This document shows positions 44,163 to 57,159 of a stretch of DNA of 64,000 nt, one piece after another. Source of the stretch: Flaccisagitta enflata (lineage: Eukaryota > Chaetognatha > Sagittoidea > Aphragmophora); NCBI GenBank assembly GCA_965153355.1, contig OZ231127.1:39122001-39186000 (forward strand). Reading direction: 5' to 3'. Made by a program: the position numbers and the translations under genes. Each line of letters starts with the position of its first letter. Position 1 is the first letter of the stretch. A model generated the notes under the pieces. That model ran no database searches, was not told the DNA's origin, and saw only the letters and a program-made list of their open reading frames with translations.

Positions 44163-44352
44163 CCAGGCTTCGGACACACGGCTACCCCAGTCATATAGAG
44201 GCTGTAATTGAGGTCACCAGATCATTTGGGCAGGAGCAGTGAAGCCAAAAATCCCTAAAACCCAAAAAAAGTAAAGTGTGACAGATGGACGGATGGACCG
44301 ACGGACGGACTGACAAAGCGGGGTGTAGAGTCGCGTAGCACACGACTAAAAA
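44163..44352 (-). mobile_element. HINE-like element, inverted and diverged
   Basis: CACGGCTACCCCAGTCATA, GGTCACCAGATCATTTGGGC, AGTAAAGTGTGAC, (GGAC)n, GCGGGGTGTAGAGTCGCG and TAGCACACGACTAAAAA. Confidence 0.8.
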
Positions 44353-44726
44353 TTTACGGTGATATCGTAAATTGAGGCTGCTCAATTGCGATTTCGCCTT
44401 TAAAGTTTTATGTAGATGTAGCTCAGTAAAAAGTTGTTGAATGTAGAGAAAACAATTTGATACATCGAGCTTGCACACTTTTACGTAAAGCTAAATCATT
44501 GTAGGAAATTCATTGCATTGGCTTTTTGAATAATTGATTCGTATAAATCTCATTTAGATGGTGTCTATGATTATTACCAAGTCCTAACTGCCAACTGATG
44601 GAATGACACCTATTAGCGCCATAAGAAAACACACTAAATGTAGAAAACACATTTGGCCCGTCGCCTCAAAGGATAATACTCAAGTACCTAAAAACTTTTA
44701 CTCATGACATTGACCAACGACTTCAG

Positions 44727-45413
44727 TTAATCATCACTGCAGATGATTTTGGTTATTCTTCCCAAAGAAATCTAGCCATCACAGGTAAATCTTTCAGATT
44801 TTTTTGTGGACAAAATGTGTTATAACATTGTCCCATTGGTGATTTTGTGACGCATTCACACGACCTTATGAGCCGCTTGGAAGGACATAAAATTACTGCC
44901 CCTGCCCACCGCACATGACTGTCAGGTTAAAATCTTGATTTCTCTTCAATGTCTTGCAGAATTGTTTGCTGAGCGCAAGATAAGTCGGACAACGCTCTTG
45001 ATGAATGGAAAATTCACAGCCCACGCAAGCCCCACGCATTGAGATTAGCCGACCAGTGCTGTATCCCCGTTGGACTACATTTTAATCTCACAGAAGGAAA
45101 ACCTATTTGTGGTGAGTTTACGTCAACTGATTACCGTACTGACAATGCAAAATGATGGAAAGTAGCCCTACTTTCTAGTTAGGACTATCTAGAAAGAATC
45201 GCTTACTGAATCCATCTGACTTACTGATTGCGTGTACTTTCATTTTTGATTAGCTAGCGTTGATGTGGAATCGCTGATTGACACCGAAACTGGCCTATTT
45301 TATGGCAAACATGGGTTTTGAGAGCAATTAAAGCTTGGACTCATCTCGCCACAACACATTGAATGTGAATTTAACGCGCAAATTCAGCTCTACACAATCA
45401 ATTTCACAAAAAG
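44727..45413 (+). pseudogene. YDJC-like carbohydrate deacetylase, decayed fragment
   Basis: Three exon-like pieces with GT-AG borders: 44727-44784 (LIITADDFGYSSQRNLAIT), 44960-45111 and 45254-45413. The second reads LFAERKISRTTLLMNG, then after a one-base loss continues in another frame as IPVGLHFNLTEGKPIC. The third gives SLIDTETGLFYGKHGF, a TGA stop (45319-45321) where relatives have Arg, then EQLKLGLISPQHIECEF. These match the N-terminal half of YDJC/ChbG deacetylases, which remove acetyl groups from small sugars with a metal held by Asp (here ADDFG) and His residues. The C-terminal half with the His cluster is missing before the GCNT gene begins at 45726. Frameshift, stop and truncation together argue for a pseudogene; single-base assembly errors could explain the first two but not the missing half. 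Confidence 0.8.
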
Positions 45414-45489
45414 GTAAAGAAGTCATTTATGGTTCAGTAATAGTTATTCACTAGCGCCCACAACAAATCAAAACGCTATCTTGGTCTCC

Positions 45490-45660
45490 TCCGCGCTTTA
45501 CTCTGTTTGTTCGTCCGTTTGTTCGTCCATCCGAATGTACGTTAATCGCCACACAACTGATTTGCCCGAATTCTGTACCACTGCCTTTGCCCCTGGCCTG
45601 TGGTCTCTCCCATGATCGCCCTTGCCCACTAACGGCGTTGACACATCCAGTGTTTAAGTG
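45490..45660 (+). mobile_element. HINE-like remnant
   Basis: CTCCGCGCTTTACTCTG, TTTGTTCGTCCGTTTGTTCG, CCTTTGCCCCTGGCC and CCCTTGCCCACTAACGG keep the order of the family with heavy decay. Confidence 0.5.
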
Positions 45661-45725
45661 GTGAACTAAGCTGCATTATGACCCATGATTATTGGTCCTA
45701 TATTGTAGAAATATGCCAAAAGTAA

Positions 45726-48700
45726 TCAAGTGAGAAGTGCAAGGGGATAATTCGTGAAGTCAATTGGAAAACTGGCGCTGTGCCGAGTTCTATTTCGATG
45801 CCATTCTTCAAAGCATTCGAATGCCACTCTTGATTTGGATATGTCAAACTTGTTCACTGCGAACCTGGATGTAGGAAATGAAGTTAAGTCTGGATAATCA
45901 TTCATAGGTTGAAGAACCCATACACCCATAATGTGACATCCAGCTTTAGATGAAATCTTTGTTTAGCAAAATCCACTGACCAGTGCAGATGAATGAGATG
46001 CTGTAGGTCTTCAATTCCAAAAACACAGATATTATGTCTCCAGTACCCCCGGCAAGTATGTTCAGGAGAAATCCAGTTGATGTACTTCATTTTCGACATG
46101 TCACTTGTGATGACCTCAGCTGAATGGGAAAGCCGTGGACTGAATTGAGCTTGCACGTGAGAAAAATAACTTTAAATTGAAGTTTAAAATATTTCACTAA
46201 AACATTTCACACGCAGTTCTGCTGACTGCTGAGGGATTTTCAATTTATCCTTCCTTGTGGTTAATTCACATATTTACTGAGTGCACAGGCCAGTTTGGAA
46301 AAACTCGATCCAGGTCAGAATGTCCATCTTGCGCTCACATTGTACTTCCATGCTGTGTCTTCACTTACCCAATTCCAAAGCTGCAGACACCAATTCATCT
46401 TTGGGTTTCTTTCTAAGCTTCTGGTTTTTGAGCCAACACTCGTGTGCATTGGGTACGTACGTGAACGCTACGAAGAGAAAAAACAAGGCCAACACCTTAC
46501 AGTTGCGTGCGGTTGTTAAAACCATAAAACCAAAAGACTAAAATACTAAAAGACCAAAAGACTAAATGTAAAATGATGTTAAACGGCTAAAAAAAGCAAA
46601 GTGTGACTGACCGACCAACTGACTGACCGACCGACTGACAGATGGACAGAGCGAGTCATAGAGTAGTGATTTTGATGATAGATACAGGTTAGTGTACAGA
46701 AATTCATGACACACTGAAAGTAAATCAGGAAGAGTTAACCCGGAAAACAAGGTTACCAATCGCTTTACCATTTTTGCTTTGATCCATGATTGTGTTATCA
46801 TTTCAGAAATTAGACATGCACACATATGAGGAAACCAATCTGTTGCTGTCAATTGACTTAAATGCAAAAAAATTGAAAGAAACTCGCTTTTGATGTGACA
46901 AAAAAATAAAGAAAATGATAACAATCATTTCAGCAACTGCTCACTGAAAATTTTAAATTTGCATAGGAAATCAAAAAATCAACAAAGTAAGAACATAGCG
47001 CGCTCAGTAAATGATCTAGGAATCGCGCTATGTTCTTATTTTGTTGATATTTTGATTTTCTATGCAAATTTAAAATTTTCAGTGGGCCATGTTACATTGA
47101 CAAAACATGTTTTTTATTGCATTTTGCATGTGTTTTCAGCTGTAAAATAAAAAATTTGAGATTAAAATGGGCATATGCAAGTAAATTTATGCAAAATATG
47201 TATGTTGACAGTTTGATTGAAAACATCAAAGCAAAATTTTTCATCAAATTTCATTTTATAAAATTCCTGATTCATCTGGCTTGGGTAGCAAATTTGATGG
47301 TAATTTTCAGTGTGTCATATGTATAAGAGATATGAGCATCTTTTAATAATTACATACCTACGCAATCGGGTGTAGTTTTACATTTATCCGCGCATTTCTC
47401 AAAATTTTTCAAATATAAAGGAGTTTTCTGCAGGTCGGCTCCTGGCCTGTCAAAGCCCATTTCTTTCTTGAATTTGGCTACGGGAAACAAGAAACACAAA
47501 TCATCATGAATTTGAGAATGCCAGAGATAATATTGATTGCAAAACTTCTGGAAATACTGATCATTTCATACATTTTAGGCAAATTCAGCCACTTACTTTT
47601 GCCAGCGCCCGGGGCTTTTAACTGCGCATTGTATTGTATGGTAGACCAAAAGTGTTCGTCAGGGCTGGATTGCAAAGATGTGGAATTCAGAGCTCAAATG
47701 ACAGGAAAATATTCACAGCGCCTTAAAGTATTCACGGATAACAATGATTTGGCGTTATGTGAGGAATTTGGTCATTTTAATTGCATTTTCTTTAACTACC
47801 TGTATGTATCTTTGCACCATTCGTAAAATTCCAGGGCTCTCCGATTGTGCAGGACAAAATGGACAAAATTGTGGGTGAAAGCTGCATAGGCAAAGCACTT
47901 GTAGATGGTCAACCCGAAAGGGGGTGATGACTTTCTAGCGTCAGTTCTCTGGGAGACAAGTTAATAAGAGTGAGAAGTACATACATGTTAATTAAGTGTT
48001 GACCTATCTTCGGATTCGCATTATCTCTCAGAATGTGTTAAACAGTGCCAACTTACCCGGACTCTTCTTGTGATTCTATCAATTTTGTGGACATATTTCC
48101 AACGTGCGGAAAAGTGATGTGCCGTTGTTCCATTTATTATGTCATTTCGGTTGTTGTAGCGTTGCAAAATCCGAACCATCTCTTCATTTGTGCGCAGAGG
48201 CATTTCGGATCCTGAAGCATTTTACAATCAGGTCAAATTGGCTGCAAATGCTAATCTTCGCGATTTTAAAGGAATCATGGAAGTTTGACAAATGAGGTTG
48301 ACCGCATCTAATTGGGTGAATGTGATAGCTAAGTACCAGTATTTGAATTACAAAATGGAAACGGAAGAAGAGGCATGCAGATCGACCACTTTATCACCAT
48401 GAGTTACATGTATAGATAAAAGTTGACATACCAGCATAGTTCATGTAGTATTTCCAGTGGCCTCCTCGGTACAGTAACGCCCGCATGCACGCAAACTCAG
48501 CCTCTAGACGTGTGTATGACGCGTACACTCCGTCAATACGTTTATCAGCGATGAATAAATTTGGCAGACAGCTTGCGAGGGATGTGTAAAAATGGAAGCT
48601 CTGTACAGGGAAAACATTATCTTTTTAGATATCACTAAGTCTGCGCAAGATGGGCATTGGACAAGGCTAAAGAGATATTTACCTCCTCTTTTGTCTTTTT

Positions 48701-50474
48701 GTCGACGTGAATGCAATACCAATTCCAGGGTCGGTAAAGGCTGCGGAGAAGTCGGAACACCTGAATGGGGATGAAAGCCTTGAGCAGTGTTGTAGATTAG
48801 ATATTCTTATTGGAGTTATGGTTAATGAGGCCAAGGTGTGGCCAATAGGTGCGCCTCGCTGGTAGAGAACGTATATCAGTATATATATGTGTATGTGTAT
48901 GTGTATGAACGTTTAGAATGAATGGTGGTATCAATGAACGAGGACTGAATGAAAATGAATGTGGGATTCACTGAGCCGGACCACCCATTAGGCTTATGAG
49001 GCTTAAGCCTTAAGCCCCGCGGTAAGGGGGGCCCGCGCTACAGCCCCTACCTTTTGGAAAAAAGGGAAGAGAAAAAAGATAGAAGAAAAAGGGGAAAAAA
49101 AAGAAAGAAAAAGGAAAAAAGAAAGAAAGAGAGAAAGAGAGAAAGAAAGAGAGAAAGAAAGAAAGAAAGAAAGAATGAGAGAGCAAACAGGGGGGCCCCA
49201 GGGTAGCTCTCAAGCCTAGGGCCCCGCGGTAGCTTAGTCCGGCACAGTGTGGGAAGGTTAAAGAATATAGGTATCTGGGATGAAGAAAGGTGTCCGTTTT
49301 TGCACAGTTAAAATGTTTTTGAGACCAAATCACTGACCGATGGACGAGCATGAGGACGCTCACGAAAAATGTATCCATTAATGAAGTCAATGCTATGTTC
49401 TCCATACATCTTGCCCTTCCAATTGGATCACCTGTTCTGGGTATTCATTGTAAACGAAAATGGCGAAAGCTAGGGGGAAATCTGTTTCTGCTCGCGTTGG
49501 CGTGATGAAACCATCCGTCGGAAATGAGGTCGCTCTCAAAACGGCCGTGCATTCGCTCGCGCAAATTTTTTTCAATTTTTTTCTGCATGCCGGGTCGCCA
49601 TCAATCGGCGCTACGGTGGTTGCAGACGTTAAGTTCACATTCACTGTTGTTACGTCAGTTGCGTTCACAGCATTGACTAATGAATGGCTGTGGTCTCTGC
49701 TCCTTGGGTTTACTCGGCAGCGGGAGCACAAAGGATTTCGTGAGCGAAAAGCTTCGTTCATAGCAGAGGAACTCATCGGCTCCGGAAGCATTTTCTGAGT
49801 TGAATGGTAGAGAAATGAGGATTTGGGTTCTGTCTAAAAGTATCAGTGTGCGGCATGGGTGAAGGAGGATGTCAGAATGTCAATGTTCCTGTTCCTCGTA
49901 CTTACACCCATGCTGTAGGAAAAAATACAGTAAAGAAGAAAGGGAAAATGTGGTGAGAAAAATGGGGGGGGGGGGGGGAAATAGGATTAGGGTCAGTATG
50001 AAAGAGGCTGATACTTCATGGCATAAATTGTGATAGAGAAGGGAAAAGAGTCAATGAGTTTGTATTGAAGCTCTGTCGGACTAGGTTACCCAAGGCCCTT
50101 TGAATTCTGTGCGCTATACAGTCATGCCGTATGTTATTCATGCTGAATGTTATTCGTGCTGTATATTACTCATGTTGTATGTTATTTGCTGTATCTGTAT
50201 CGGTGCATACTGCAAACCGTAGTCTAAATCCATCAAATTTCTTACCTGGATCTTTTTGGCTTCTTGTATGCTTGCTCGATTACCTTCGATGACGCCCATA
50301 CAGTTGACACTTTGAATACCTTCTCCTTTTCCCTTAATTCTACTCTTGACATTCTCGATGTAACTCAATTGCCACAGAAGTTGTAATTGTTTGTGCTTCA
50401 GTACCGGCTCCAAATTTAGTTTCTTGAGACCTTTTTGGGTATTCCAGTTGCCAAAGGAAAAATACCAAACTTTT
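45726..50474 (-). CDS. Core-2/I-branching beta-1,6-N-acetylglucosaminyltransferase (GT14), 5' partial
   Basis: Nine minus-strand exons: 50246-50474, 49432-49794, 48683-48760, 48432-48600, 48057-48211, 47800-47930, 47597-47664, 45981-46149 and 45726-45864 (stop 45726-45728). All phases agree and give about 500 codons. In order: a stem region with NCMGVIEGN and IQEAKK; ETDFPLAFAIFVYNEYPEQ; LLRSLYRPWNWYCIHVDKK; YASYTRLEAEFACMRALL; WKYYMNYAG; LPLRTNEEMV-type motif (MPLRTNEEMVRILQRYN); RWKYVHKI; AAFTHNFVHFVLHNRRALEF; KDTYSPDEHFW, where the family's catalytic Glu lies; MSKMKYINW; ICVFGIEDL; FAVNKFD; AFECFEEW. These are landmarks of GCNT enzymes, Golgi type II proteins that add a beta-1,6 GlcNAc branch to mucin-type or I-antigen glycans. 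The exon with start codon and membrane anchor was not found upstream. It is tail-to-tail with the YDJC pseudogene. The paralogue (GCNT1-4, 7-like) cannot be assigned. Confidence 0.9.
46482..46668 (-). mobile_element. HINE-like element in GCNT intron 8
   Basis: AACAAGGCCAACACCTTAC, AGTTGCGTGCGG, (ACCAAAAGACTAAA)n, AGCAAAGTGTGAC, (GACCGACC)n and a decayed 5' hairpin. Confidence 0.7.
46697..47316. mobile_element. Fold-back element with near-perfect hairpin, in GCNT intron
   Basis: Outer inverse motifs CATGACACACTGAAA and TTTCAGTGTGTCAT frame a near-perfect palindrome at 46942-47085 (CACTGAAAATTTTAAATTTG and inverse, through AAGAACATAGCGCG). No ORF. Confidence 0.65.
48976..49245. mobile_element. 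CCGGACCAC-ended element in GCNT intron 2
   Basis: CCGGACCACCCATTAGGC, TTAAGCCTTAAGCCCCGCGG at the left and GGGCCCCGCGGTAGCTTAGT, CCGG at the right, with a (GAAA)n centre. Related in its ends and GC blocks to 40359-41153. Confidence 0.65.
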
Positions 50475-50718
50475 CTGCAAACAGGTCAAGGCAGTTGTTG
50501 GTTAAAGCAGTTTCCTGAGCTAATCCCTTCCGATATGTTGTTATGATTACATTGTATACTATCTAGGAAAAAAGTATATCTACACCTTCTATTAAAGATA
50601 TCTCCGCTTCTAGAAATGCTACATAGATTTTTAAAAAAACAAATTAAACTTCATCAAAAAATCTTCAAAATGAGTCCAATCTGGTCGGTGTATCTTTAAC
50701 GGTTTAGAGATTACAAGC
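50475..50718. other. No recognisable feature
   Basis: Expected place of an intron and the missing GCNT first exon. No ATG followed by a hydrophobic anchor was convincing. Confidence 0.3.
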
Positions 50719-50860
50719 AACAAGCCCGATCGGGCAACAAGATGCGTCTTCTGCGTGATATTAGAAGAGGCGTAACAGACGGACGGACGGACGGACTGAT
50801 GGACCGACGGACGGACCGACAAATGGACAGACCCTCTTATAGAGATGCGATGACGCATCT
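50719..50860 (-). mobile_element. HINE-like element, AGATGCG subfamily, complete
   Basis: Read inversely: 5' hairpin AGATGCGTCATCGCATCT, CTATAAGAGGGTC, (GTCC)n, subterminal ACGCATCT, 3' hairpin GCCCGATCGGGC and CTTGTT. At 142 bp it is the most compact complete copy, and its subterminal repeat matches its own hairpin arm. Confidence 0.85.
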
Positions 50861-51869
50861 AAAAATGTAAAAGACATTCATTTTCAAAATTAAGAAAATA
50901 TAAAAGACAGCAGAATGCAAAAATCATAAACAGCTTTAAATCAACATATCTCCGCCTCTAGAGCAGCAAGTACAATTAAAAAAAAACCAAAATTATCTAC
51001 ATCAAAAAATCTAGAAGGTGAACTGATCCTGGTTTCTTTGGTTTTGTATGTTTGGAAATGGCAGATAAAAATATAAATATCTTCCCAAATTATAAATTTG
51101 CTTATGAGTGAAAGCACCATATATCCTTTATAATAAGTTAGAATGGCTTTAGATATTGCTTTTAAAATTTTTCGTAAGTATTTTTTTAAACAAGATTGAG
51201 CTTTTTTTAGCCCCATCATTCAATTTTTATTTTTGCAACTAGAAATAATGCAGCTAGCTCAACTCGTGCATGTGGCGGGACACACCCTTGTGTACAGTTT
51301 ACCTGCTTTGCATGAAAAAGAGGAGGATGAGACCAACAGGCACCAAAATTATGAGATGCCTAGCTCCGATATTTTGGTAATTAATCATCCTATTTGGTAC
51401 TTGCTCTGTGCATTAAAGCTATTTTATGCAAAGGACAACGCAGATTCGTCTTCTCTGTTCGTGTTGTCAGGTTCTGTTCGTGTTGACTATTTTCGAAGTT
51501 TCCTTAAAAACCTGTTTTGGTTTTATTTTTTTTCGGACAGGTTTACTCAATAAGTCGCTCAGTCTCCTTGTTTCAATCATGACATGAGAATTCTACTTGA
51601 AACCTGACATGGGGAATTCTCATCCTTCTTGCCAAGATGTAGGTTGAGATTCAAAATATATTAGCCAACAACAATCCTATCTTTAATTTATAAGAAGCTG
51701 GTTAGGGATGAGGAAATTTCCTCTATGTAGAAAACATGAGTCTCCTGTGAACAATAGGATGGGCTCAATATGGGTCTTCGGGAACACAATCATTTCCAAG
51801 CACTTTTCATGTTCCAATTAAAAAATACCAGTAAAGGCGGCTCTCGCCGACCGGAAAAAAATCGTAAGG
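50861..51869. other. No recognisable feature
   Basis: AT-rich DNA. An open frame at 51233-51553 (+) has no recognisable motif and no start codon context. Confidence 0.35.
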
Positions 51870-51872
51870 GCT

Positions 51873-52420
<548 letters not shown>

Positions 52421-52855
52421 TCTGCTGAACTCATTTTTGTTGTTACTTAGGGCCAAAAATTGAGATCAATGCAAAATATAGATCTTTGAAAAATGTGCTG
52501 AAAATGTGAGAAAATAAAAAAAGATTAAAAAATTCATAGCGCCTAAAGTATTGGTCCCACAGTGCCCTGCTTTTTTCCAGAAGGTGTAAAAAAGTGCCCT
52601 CTTTCACCCTGTACCAATTTCAACCCCAGCCTCGGGCGAGCCTAGTTCTGACCCAACTTTCTCAAATCGGCGCAAGCGAAAAAGGGAAACATTAATTCCT
52701 AACCCGGAACTCAAAAAATCGAAAAAACGTTTTTCGATTTTTTTCCCAATTAGCTGATTCTACTTGGATAATCGATATGGACTTCACCTAGACACTCCAT
52801 TGACAGATGTGATTTTGAAGAGAAAAGAAACAAGCCCAACAGGCCAATAATCGCA
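52421..52855. other. No recognisable feature
   Basis: Unique DNA with AAAAAATCGAAAAACG and its inverse CGTTTTTCGATTTTTT near 52718-52743. Confidence 0.4.
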
Positions 52856-53189
52856 TGCTAAGTTACACAAAACTACACAACTTCATACTACACAACTTTA
52901 TACTACATAAATACATACTACAACTACATACTACATAACTTCATACTACACAACTTCATACTACATAAATACATACTACATACTACAACTTCATACTACA
53001 TAACTTCATACTACAACTTCATACTTCAACTTTTTACCACATACATACTACACACTATTTACTACATACTACATAAGTACTACATACATACTTCATAAAC
53101 GCTACAACTTCATACTACATTCATACTTCAACATACTACATACTATGACTTCCTACTACATAACTTTATACTACATTACTACATATGAA

Positions 53190-53839
53190 CATTAGCTTGT
53201 ACCTAAATGACTAAAAGCAATAAAATCAGAATTCCACAAGTAGTTCTTGTTGTGGGGCTGTCTTGGGCTTCTAATGGCATCAATTTTGGTCTGAAAAATT
53301 TGCATCTTGCTGTCCGCGCCTTACCTTGAATTTTCCTTCAGCCTATGGGAAACCAAAAATTTCAAAGTGCTTAAATCTCTGTTTTGACTGCAGATTTGAA
53401 ATCTGCAGAAAAAACTGTTAATTGAAAGTGCTTTCCTTTTTTCAATATTCCTTCGGGATCATAGTCAAAATTCATCTTAAAGATATAAAAAAAGGTAAGT
53501 TCGGCGATTTTACATATAAATAAAAGAGAAAGGTAAGTTTTGCAAACTTTGACACTTATTTTGAGCACCTTCTAGTTGGAATATTGAAAAAAGGAAAGCA
53601 CTTTCAATTAATAGTTTTTTCTGCAGATTCCAAATCTGCAGTAAAAACAGAAATTTAAGCATTTTGAAATTTTTGGTTTCCCATAGGCTGAAGGAAAATT
53701 CAAGGTAAGGCGCGGACAGCAAGATGCAATTTTTTCAGACCAAAAGTGATGTCATTGGAAGCCCATGACAGCCCCACAATAAGAACTACTTGTGGAGTTC
53801 TGATTTTATTGTTTATTGTCATTTCGGTACAAACTAATG
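53190..53839. mobile_element. Fold-back element, 650 bp
   Basis: Arms pair almost throughout: CATTAGCTTGTACC, AAAATCAGAATTCCACAAGT, GGAAACCAAAAATTTCAAAG and AAAGTGCTTTCC all recur inversely. The outermost end is CATTAG. Confidence 0.85.
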
Positions 53840-53880
53840 AACATACATACATACATACATACATTCTACATAACTACATA

Positions 53881-54643
53881 CAGGGTCTTCAATCTCATTT
53901 GACACAAAAAGAACCTATATTGTGCAAAAACAAATTTATTACTAAATGTGATTTTTTTTCCTATGAAAGCACTATGTATGACGTTTTTTGTATCAAAATT
54001 TCATGGGACTGGGTCTTGTAGTTTGGCAGAAATCAAAATTTGAAGTTATGCAGTGAATTCAACAAAAATGCTGTTTTCTCGCTACTTTTGACTTAGAAAA
54101 CATATAAAATTCAAAGTGCTTTGAGCCACAGATGCTTGATTTCAGTTGAGTGATAGATTGTTACTCCCCAAAGTTAGAAGTTGTCAGGTTTTATCATATA
54201 ACTTTAAATCATAGGCAAACACTTTAAAAATTTGGCAAAATTCTTACAAAAACTGTAACCAAGACTGTTTTTTTTTTAAAAAAAGAAGAGAAATAATGAA
54301 TATGATATGATTTCAAAGGACTCTTTTCTCACATACAAAATCTAGATGAAATTATCTGCCATTCAAGACCAATCTCACATCTGGAGCTCAAAGCATTCAG
54401 AAATGAGAGCAGTCTAAAGATGAAAGGTTAAAACATCAAAGTCAAAAAAATCCGCCCATCTCATCATGACATCTTTCACTTTAAAATGGGATATCTCTCA
54501 AACTATTTGACCCAGTACCATGAAATTTGTACACAAAAAACGTCATATGTAGTGCTTTTATGAGAAAAAAAATCAGACCAAGAAGTTGATTCATTTTTGC
54601 ATAATATAGGTTCTTTTTGTGTCAAATGAGATTGACGCCCCTG
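53881..54643. mobile_element. Fold-back element, 763 bp
   Basis: Ends CAGGGTCTTCAATCTCATTT and, inverted, CAGGGGCGTCAATCTCATTT; GACACAAAAAGAACCTATAT follows in both. TACATA flanks both ends, but the flanks are repetitive. Inner motifs (GACGTTTTTTGT, CATGAAATTT) resemble those of 2584-3171. Confidence 0.85.
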
Positions 54644-54813
54644 TACATACATACATACATACATACATACTACTCCTTCATACTACATACATACTACATA
54701 CTACCTACATACTACAACTTAATACTCCTTCATACTATATACTACATACATCTTACATACTACAATTTCATACTACATGCTACAAACTACATAACTACAT
54801 ATTACATACTACA

Positions 54814-55567
54814 TACACCGTCTTTAGATCGATTTGAAAAATGTTAAACCTCTATAATTCCTAAACTACTTGGCAAAAAGTCTTCAAATTTTCAGCAAAC
54901 ATTGCTGACATGTGACCGTTTTGTTATGCAAAAGTTTAAATATAGATACTGAATAATTGGGGTACAGCAAAACACTGAAAGAATGAGCATTTTTAAGCCA
55001 TGGCAAATTTTTCCTCCGCTCTTTTTGAGGAAGCTGTCGTTTTCTTCTTGTAACTTTTAAACAAATCAAACTTAAACGTTAAAATTGGTATAGAATCATT
55101 GGTAATTAGTTGCAGAAAAAATATTTTTTGAAAATTGAAAATGAAATTAGATACTTAACGGAATTTTCACAAAGTTTGGGTGATTTTTGAGAATTGTTAA
55201 TGACAAACATGGAGAATCAATCATTTTTTTTCCAAAACTAATGAAAATCATTACATTTTCAAGCAAAATGGAAGTGTATGTATGTAAATCATCAGTCTGT
55301 AAGTGTTTTTGGGGTTCTAGTTCAGTTAGTTCAGCAGCGTAAGACAGCTTCTTAAAAAAAAGGTGAGAAAAGGTTTATTTTGCTTCAAAAATGACCGTTT
55401 TATCAGAGTTTTGCCGTACCTCAATCATTCAGTATCTATATCTAAGGTTTTGCATAACAAAACGGTCACATGTTAGCAATGTTCACTCAAAATTTGAAGA
55501 CTTTTTGCCCAGTAGTTAAGGAGCTATAAAGGTTTAACATTTTTCAAATCGATCTAAAGACGGTGTA
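54814..55567. mobile_element. Fold-back element, 754 bp
   Basis: Ends TACACCGTCTTTAGATCGAT and inverse; the arms continue through CAAAAAGTCTTCAAATTTT, ATGTGACCGTTTTGTTATGC and the inverse. Confidence 0.85.
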
Positions 55568-56023
55568 CTACCACTTCATGCTACTTAACTTCATTCTAAA
55601 TGACTACATACTACTACTTCATACTGCATACATACTACAACTTCATACTACATACATACTTTTACATACTACATACTACACACAAACTACTACTACTTCA
55701 TGCTACAACTTCATACTACATAACTTCATACTACATAACTACATACTACAACTAAATACTACATCACATCATATTACAACTTCATACTACATACAAACTA
55801 CATACTACATACATACTACATACATACTACATATAACATACATACTACAACTTCATACTACATGCATACTTCTACATACTACATATTACATACTACAACT
55901 TCATACTACATAACAATATACTACATTACTACATACTACAACTTCATACTATTTATAAACTACAACTTCATACTACATACATACTTCATACAACATACTT
56001 ACTTCATACTACATACTATGTAC

Positions 56024-57159
56024 TACAGTATGATTGTTTTCGTTTGTAACATTTCATGACGACATAACTTGAAAAGTTGTAGAGATAATCATGTTTTGAA
56101 AAAAGATAGTGAAAGATATTGAAAATACATTTTATGATATTAAACTCCCAAGATTTTTAGTCGCGTGCTACGCGACTCTATAAGCCACTTTTCGGTCCGT
56201 CGGTCCGTCGGTCCGTCGGTCCGTCCGTCACAAAGTCGTTTAAAACGTTTTTAAGACATTTTGAAGACATTTTAAAGGTTTTAAGGCATTAATAAGCATT
56301 TGTTGGCTGGTTAGTCAGTCTGTTAGTGTGTCGGTTTATCAGTCCATTGGTCAGTCCGTTCATCACAAAGTTGTTTAAAAGACTTTTTAACGCATTTTCT
56401 GTATCTCTGAATAGTGAAAAGAAACTTGAAAAAGGTATTGTTTGTCTGTCTGTCTGCCTGACATTTTTTGAAAGTGCCGACGCACGCGACTTAGGTCTAA
56501 TGACCTTGTTTAATAAAAATTTGATCCATATTTCTTACTATTAGTTGCAAGGCGTATTTGGCTAAAATGAATTGTTTTTCATGTTTTGAGATAAACTGTT
56601 TTTCTTTGGATTGCTCTTATTTCTAAACGATTTGACCTACAGATACCCGGTTGGTCTCAAATGAAAGATATTTTGAAGTAGTTTTAGAAATTAAAAAGAA
56701 AGAAACCGTTTTGGAAACACATGTTATAAAAAAACATAAAAGAAATGGGATCATTTTTAAAAACTTATCAAAAGTACCTGCCTATAGTTAACAAATTGTA
56801 TTCAAAACATCAAATCAGTGCTTACTTTTCAGAAAACCTTAAAAATAAATCAAATTATCTTTAATTTGAGACCAATCTGGCATCTGTAGCTCAAACCGTT
56901 TAGAAATGAGAACAATTTGAAGGTAAACAGTCCATCTATTAGATTTTCCCAAATTTTTCAATTTGGCTATTTGTCAAATTGGTCCTGTAGTTCATTTCTT
57001 CATGAGAGAATCAGATTTTTCTAAGTAGATCCTTTGATTGATATGTTATAAAATGTATTTCCATAATCTTTTAGGAACTTTTTTCAGAATTCAATTATTT
57101 TAATTACTTTTGAAATTACGTCGTCGTGAAATGTTACAAACGAAAACAATCATACTGTA
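56024..57159. mobile_element. Fold-back element with nested HINE-like copy, 1.1 kb
   Basis: Ends TACAGTATGATTGTTTTCG and inverse, then TTTGTAACATTTCATGACGA and inverse. A HINE-like element (56159-56510) lies in the left half. Confidence 0.85.
56159..56510 (+). mobile_element. HINE-like element with CATTTTAAGA-type interior
   Basis: AGTCGCGTGCTACGCGACT, CTATAAGCCAC, (GTCGGTCC)n twice, GCACGCGACT and the 3' hairpin GGTC-TAAT-GACC followed by TTGTT. Confidence 0.85.
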
